A DNA stretch of 34,482 bases, taken from contig JAIRUE010000098.1 in assembly GCA_031254575.1 (NCBI GenBank), positions 1-34,482 on the forward strand, in the 5' to 3' direction. Source of the stretch: Oscillospiraceae bacterium (GTDB lineage Bacteria > Bacillota > Clostridia > Oscillospirales > UBA929). Position numbers and translations under genes: made by a program. A model generated the notes under the pieces. That model did not search any database, had not been told where the DNA came from, and worked only from the letters and a program-made list of their open reading frames with translations. Shown piece after piece: positions 30,672-34,482 of this stretch (positions are counted from its first letter, which is position 1; the number at the start of each line of letters is the position of its first letter).

Positions 30672-32015
30672 TCAGTGGAGTTTATAGACCTCAAATTTGG
30701 TAAAAAGGGACTGCCCGATACCGTGCTCTTCCTGAAGGTATATTGTATATTCGGTCATACTCAATCGGTTGTCGGACGCTTTTCTCCAAAACACGTCTCC
30801 GTTTTCGTCATAGACGGCAAACCATGCCTGCCCGCCGGAGACGACGATTTCCAACGTGTATTGATCGGAAAAGGAGCCTGCCTCCTTAGCGCCGCCGTCA
30901 AAATTGAACCAATGATCTCCTTTGTCATAAGCGCCCTCCTGATGCACCTGGAAGCCTGCTTCCAGCACGACAAACTTGGGGTCATACTGATCCCTTTCTC
31001 CGTCGGCTTTGGCAAACCCGATCAGGCATACGGCTGTCTCACCGGCTGTATTGCCGCTATAGGAGAAGTCCACAACGAATCTCAGGTCTTGCTCCGTCGA
31101 ATATTGCGGCGATAAGGCCTCAGCTGTTTTGTCAAGCAGCAGGCCGCCGTTGGTAAAGAGTGTATTCCCGGATAGCGTCCAGTCACTGGCGGCGTCGGCA
31201 AAGGTCGTGGAATAAAGAGGCTCGTCGTCATCCTCCGGTAACGCCGAGGCGTTGAGAGTATAAACCTCTAAATTGAGAAAAACGGACTCTCCCGCATTGA
31301 AGGGCTCTTCAAAGAATAGGGTGAAATCATCATAATACCAATAATTAGGAGTTTGTTTTCTCCAGAATATGTTGCCGTCTTTGTCATAGGAGATAAATTT
31401 TACCAGATTGTCGCCTAAAATGATGATTTCCGTTCTGAACACTTCGGAGAACTGGCCTTCTTCAGGGGCGCGATCGTGTTCATAGAAGTGAGTGCCGTCA
31501 AAAGCGCCTTCCTGATATACCTGAAAGCTGCCTCCGTTCACGACAAACCTGGGGTCATAGCCGTCGGACTGTCCCTGGCCGTTAGCCAGTCCCATCACGG
31601 ATGTGGCCATATCGAAGGGATTGGGGTGGGAATAAATGAAATCCACGGCGATCACAAGGCCGTCTCCGACTAAAAAGGGGGGCGATATCGCCTTCCCGGC
31701 GTCTGTGATATGCATACCGCCGCTGTCAAAGCCTATTGTCCCCATAAGCGACCAATCCGCAACGGCGCTCCCGTCGGCAAAGTTATTGGCGTAAACAAGC
31801 TCGTCGTAATACTCCTGCTTGGAGAAATTCCCGCTTGAAACCGGTTGAGTTGCCGGCGCGGAAGGGGACGGAGGTTCTGACGGCTGCGGAGACGGTGATT
31901 CTGACGATGGCGGAGGCGGCGATGGAGACGGCGATTCCGAGGGCGACGCTGTGTTGCAGGCCGCCGTTGAAAAGACCAGAAGCGCCGCCAACAGTATGAC
32001 AAGTGTTTTTTTCAT
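30672..32015 (-). CDS. Lipoprotein with two tandem beta-rich (lectin-like) domains
   Basis: The 447-residue protein has a signal peptide with lipobox 'STAAC' (C20 lipidated) and a Ser/Pro-rich stalk (about 21-62). Two copies of one domain follow, about 71-255 and 265-447. Both share 'YDP-[RK]-FVV', 'GFQV-x-QEGA', 'YD-x-[DN]-GD-VFWRK'-like strands and an ending 'EVYxL'. The pattern of strands suggests a concanavalin-type jelly roll, as in carbohydrate-binding modules or family-16-like hydrolase relatives, but I see no catalytic motif and cannot assign a family. It follows the GH127-like lipoprotein gene by 46 bases and probably binds the same glycan at the cell surface. ATG 32015 follows AGGAGGG; upstream in-frame starts lie before the ribosome binding site. 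Confidence 0.8.
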   Translation of the reverse strand: MKKTLVILLAALLVFSTAACNTASPSESPSPSPPPPSSESPSPQPSEPPSPSAPATQPVSSGNFSKQEYYDELVYANNFADGSAVADWSLMGTIGFDSGGMHITDAGKAISPPFLVGDGLVIAVDFIYSHPNPFDMATSVMGLANGQGQSDGYDPRFVVNGGSFQVYQEGAFDGTHFYEHDRAPEEGQFSEVFRTEIIILGDNLVKFISYDKDGNIFWRKQTPNYWYYDDFTLFFEEPFNAGESVFLNLEVYTLNASALPEDDDEPLYSTTFADAASDWTLSGNTLFTNGGLLLDKTAEALSPQYSTEQDLRFVVDFSYSGNTAGETAVCLIGFAKADGERDQYDPKFVVLEAGFQVHQEGAYDKGDHWFNFDGGAKEAGSFSDQYTLEIVVSGGQAWFAVYDENGDVFWRKASDNRLSMTEYTIYLQEEHGIGQSLFTKFEVYKLH

Positions 32016-32061
32016 CGTTTTCCCTCCTGATGACAGTGATTTTACAATCGTTAAACCCGGA

Positions 32062-33804
32062 CTAATGGGGGATGACGGTCTTTGGTACAAACCGCTTGAC
32101 AGATATCATAGGCGCTGTCCCGCTTCTCATAGCGGTCCTTTGATACAGCAGGCGGTTGTCGGGGTTGCTGCCGGTTTTGTTGGTGACCGGGGTTATTTCC
32201 ACCAGCGTATAGCCCCGGAACGTCAGCGTAAATTTATCGGGTTCGGCCTGAGCTCTCCAACCTTCGCCCGGGTCAGTGCTCTTCATATACGGCTGTCCTT
32301 CCTTCCACAACAGCGTGAAAGTCTCGTCCCACTCTTTTACGGGGAAGGTAATGCTGACGGTGTCTCCTGTTTTCAGGCCTTCCACCATGACATACTGCCC
32401 TGTCCTCTTAACAGCCTGGGAGGTCCCGTTCACATTCACCGCGGCCTGACTCCAATCCACCCACAGCGGCAGGCGGACCGCCGCCGCCTCGGCTGTTTTG
32501 ACATTGAGCTCCACCTTTCCCTCATAGGGCAGGTAACTGTTTACATCCAATAAATCGGACGCTCTGTTAAGGAGCATGTTGACCTGGGCCATACCCTTAT
32601 CCCCGCTGACAACGGCCCGCCACGCGGCGTACATGGCCTGCACAGCCTGCGCCGTGCAGTCAATATCCGCCACCTGATTTATGGGCGAGATATGTGTCGG
32701 GTAGCTTGAGTCTGTGAAGAACAAGCCCTCGGCGCCGGCAAAGCCGCTGCCTTCGGCGCCGGTTATCTGCTTCTCCGCGATCTCATTGCGCAGATATCTT
32801 TCGGCGTCGTCCCAGTAATCGCCGACGCCCGACTGGCTGAGCATTATGGCCAGCTGAGTCATTTTGCTTGTTGTGCAAATATCCCCGAACAGGCCTATGG
32901 ATTTGAGACCGTAATCTCTGATATACTCATAAGCTGCTTGCACAAACCTTTGGGTCTCAAAGTCGTTTGCGTGCCTGGCGTACGTGAGGAGCCCCAGCAG
33001 GCCCGAGGCGTAAGCGGACATGTCCCCGTTAAAACGTCCCCTGTCCGCGTCAACCACTACTTTGGGGGTGGTCTCCGCCTCCCACAGCCTGGGGAGGGTA
33101 AGGTAATTTTTGTATTTCTCCCCCAAGGACATGATAAGCTCCCGGCTGATCTCGCTTTCACCGTCAAAAGCCCATGTGCTGACGGCGCGAAGGGCCGCGC
33201 CGTTAACGGAAAGATTTTCGCCGTAGCCTATAATGCCGTGCCCGCCCGAATCATCCTGCCACGGTCCGTCGTAATCATAGGCGTAATTCTCGGCGTTTGC
33301 AGCCGAATCCAAATGTTTTTGACTCATCTCGTCTAAGAGCTTTTTTACCTCAGCCGTGGGCTTCAGGGCGTACTGGCTTATGAGGGCAAGCTGCCCAATA
33401 CTTAAGGTGTTTGCGTTGTTTTGGACACCGCCGGAGGCCAGAAACTTTTTCAAGCCGTTGACTGTCTGGTCCTCGGCCTTCTGGTCATAGGTGCTGCCCG
33501 ACATATTGCGGCCCATAATAATCGCGTTGACCACATCGCCCCAATCCGATTGATACGAGGTGGCGCCGTCTCCGAAAGCGGCCGAACCGTAAGGGGCATA
33601 GTCCGCGTCGGAATTAAGGGTGTTGAGCAGGCCCTGCATGGCCAGCGCGCCTCGCGCCGCCAAATCCAGCGTATCGGGCACGGTTGCGTCAACGTAAGTT
33701 CCTGGTTTGTTTCCCGAACACCCCGCCAGTGAGAGCACGCTGAACGACAGGGGCAGAAGAAAGGCCGCCGTGAGAAAGACCGCGCGATATTTTTTATTTT
33801 TCAT
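32062..33804 (-). CDS. GH127/DUF1680-like lipoprotein with changed catalytic residues (paralogue 3)
   Basis: The 580-residue protein has a lipoprotein signal peptide with lipobox 'LSLAGC' (C29), so it is anchored outside the membrane. The barrel contains 'GVGDYWDDAERYLRN', as in paralogue 1, and the beta domain starts with 'YLPYEGKVELNVKT'. At the positions of the family's zinc and nucleophile residues it has D308-x-C310 ('GDICTT') instead of Glu-x-Cys, and D382-C383 ('ADIDCTAQ') instead of Cys-Cys. It may be a non-catalytic glycan binder or use another mechanism. It lies 13 bases after paralogue 4 in the same operon; AAGGAG precedes its ATG. Confidence 0.75.
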   Translation of the reverse strand: MKNKKYRAVFLTAAFLLPLSFSVLSLAGCSGNKPGTYVDATVPDTLDLAARGALAMQGLLNTLNSDADYAPYGSAAFGDGATSYQSDWGDVVNAIIMGRNMSGSTYDQKAEDQTVNGLKKFLASGGVQNNANTLSIGQLALISQYALKPTAEVKKLLDEMSQKHLDSAANAENYAYDYDGPWQDDSGGHGIIGYGENLSVNGAALRAVSTWAFDGESEISRELIMSLGEKYKNYLTLPRLWEAETTPKVVVDADRGRFNGDMSAYASGLLGLLTYARHANDFETQRFVQAAYEYIRDYGLKSIGLFGDICTTSKMTQLAIMLSQSGVGDYWDDAERYLRNEIAEKQITGAEGSGFAGAEGLFFTDSSYPTHISPINQVADIDCTAQAVQAMYAAWRAVVSGDKGMAQVNMLLNRASDLLDVNSYLPYEGKVELNVKTAEAAAVRLPLWVDWSQAAVNVNGTSQAVKRTGQYVMVEGLKTGDTVSITFPVKEWDETFTLLWKEGQPYMKSTDPGEGWRAQAEPDKFTLTFRGYTLVEITPVTNKTGSNPDNRLLYQRTAMRSGTAPMISVKRFVPKTVIPH

Positions 33805-33817
33805 CTGTGATATCTCC

Positions 33818-34482
33818 TTACCACTTAATAAAAGCGTCCGGTACGAACCGCTCGACCGTTTTCATGGGAGTCTCGGTCGCGTTCAGCATATGATCCCGCT
33901 CGTACAGCCTGTAGACGCCGGTGTTGTTGTCCGTGAGCCTGTCCACGCTGGGTACGATCTTCACGACGGTATTGCCGATAAACGTGAAGGTGAAGCTGTC
34001 CGGGGTTTCAAGAGCCTGCCAGGGATAACCGGATTGACTGATGCTGGGGTCGGTGCACTCTTTCCTGGTGTCGTCTTCCCGCCACATTAAGGTGCAGGTC
34101 TCGGTCCACTGCGTCAGCGGGAAAGTGATGTCGATTTCATCGCCGGCTTTCAGGCCGTTGATATAGATATACGCGCCTATCCAGTTGAAGGGGACGTCTT
34201 CGCCGTTTTTCCGCACCTGCACCTCGGCGCGGCTGACGTAATTGGGCACGCGGAACGACATCCTCTCGGCCTTCTTATTGTGCAGCGCGACTTTGCCCTC
34301 ATAGGGGATATAGCTGTCGACGTCCAGCCACTCGGAAGCTCTGTTCAGGGGCATGTTGACAGACACCAGTCCGTTGTTTTCAGTCACAATGGACTGCCAG
34401 GCGTAATACATCCCCTGCGGCAGGTTGCCGGGACAGCAGGCTATCCATTCCATCTCGCTTGCCTGAATATGCGTGGGATAGG
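33818..34482 (-). CDS. GH127/DUF1680-like protein (paralogue 4, 5' end beyond the window)
   Basis: About 221 C-terminal residues are visible; the frame is open to the right edge. The segment starts 'YPTHIQASEMEWIACCPGN', which holds the intact Cys-Cys pair (codons at 34433-34438) in the family's CCPxN form, and continues into the beta domain with 'YIPYEGKVALHNKKAERMSF'. It is closest to paralogue 3 (shared 'YPTHI', 'NRASEWLDVDSYIPYEGKV' and the C-terminal '-VERFVPD-x-x-I'). Exported like its partner is likely, but the N-terminus is not seen. It is the upstream gene of the lipoprotein operon. Confidence 0.75.
   Translation of the reverse strand, partial: YPTHIQASEMEWIACCPGNLPQGMYYAWQSIVTENNGLVSVNMPLNRASEWLDVDSYIPYEGKVALHNKKAERMSFRVPNYVSRAEVQVRKNGEDVPFNWIGAYIYINGLKAGDEIDITFPLTQWTETCTLMWREDDTRKECTDPSISQSGYPWQALETPDSFTFTFIGNTVVKIVPSVDRLTDNNTGVYRLYERDHMLNATETPMKTVERFVPDAFIKW

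Overview
The window looks like chromosome of an anaerobic, fairly GC-rich Bacillota (Clostridia-type) bacterium. The grounds are strong AGGAGG-type ribosome binding sites, sigma-A-like promoters with 17-base spacers, lipobox signal peptides, an ABC importer without its own ATPase, corrinoid methyl-transfer genes and an acetoin-dehydrogenase-type complex. Genus and species cannot be read from the sequence. I see no tRNA, rRNA, CRISPR array, insertion sequence or prophage.

Left region (1-3250). A secreted modular Ig-like/InlB-repeat surface protein runs off the left edge on the minus strand. Diverging from it are a small XRE-type regulator and a HicA-HicB toxin-antitoxin pair with its own near-consensus promoter. 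After hicB lie the remains of a second, dead module: a frameshifted PIN-domain toxin and the truncated start of an overlapping gene.

Corrinoid region (3248-7750). A PocR-like/AraC regulator, an ASKHA corrinoid-activation protein and a DUF2284 protein lie in one minus-strand operon. Divergent from them are a cognate corrinoid protein and an MtaA-like uroporphyrinogen-decarboxylase-family methyltransferase, closed by a perfect 44-base palindromic terminator. The substrate-specific methyltransferase is not in the window. A short lipoate-protein ligase (minus strand) follows, translationally coupled to a 42-codon ORF that resembles the start of a zinc alcohol dehydrogenase.

Main operon (9115-30519, plus strand, 19 genes, mostly tiny gaps or ATGA overlaps). 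In order: GH127/DUF1680-like protein; two tandem-duplicated sugar-binding lipoproteins; two ABC permeases; SDR dehydrogenase; M24 (pita-bread) protein; TIM-barrel sugar epimerase; E1alpha, E1beta, E2 and E3 of a 2-oxoacid/acetoin dehydrogenase; second GH127-like protein; cupin; split transketolase (two genes); 2-hydroxyacid dehydrogenase; zinc alcohol dehydrogenase; HpcH/HpaI aldolase. I read this as one catabolic pathway for an uncommon sugar or sugar derivative. It would run from uptake and glycoside cleavage through oxidation/isomerisation and carbon-carbon cleavage by aldolase and/or transketolase to a thiamine/lipoyl complex making an acyl-CoA. The nearby lipoate ligase could charge the E2. 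The substrate is unknown.

Right region (30672-34482, minus strand, convergent). A lipoprotein operon holds two further GH127-like proteins, one cut by the right edge and one with the catalytic cysteine position changed to Asp, and a lipoprotein with two copies of a beta-rich domain. These probably act outside the cell on the glycan whose products the main operon consumes. Four GH127-like paralogues in one locus, two cytoplasmic and two apparently exported, are the most striking feature.
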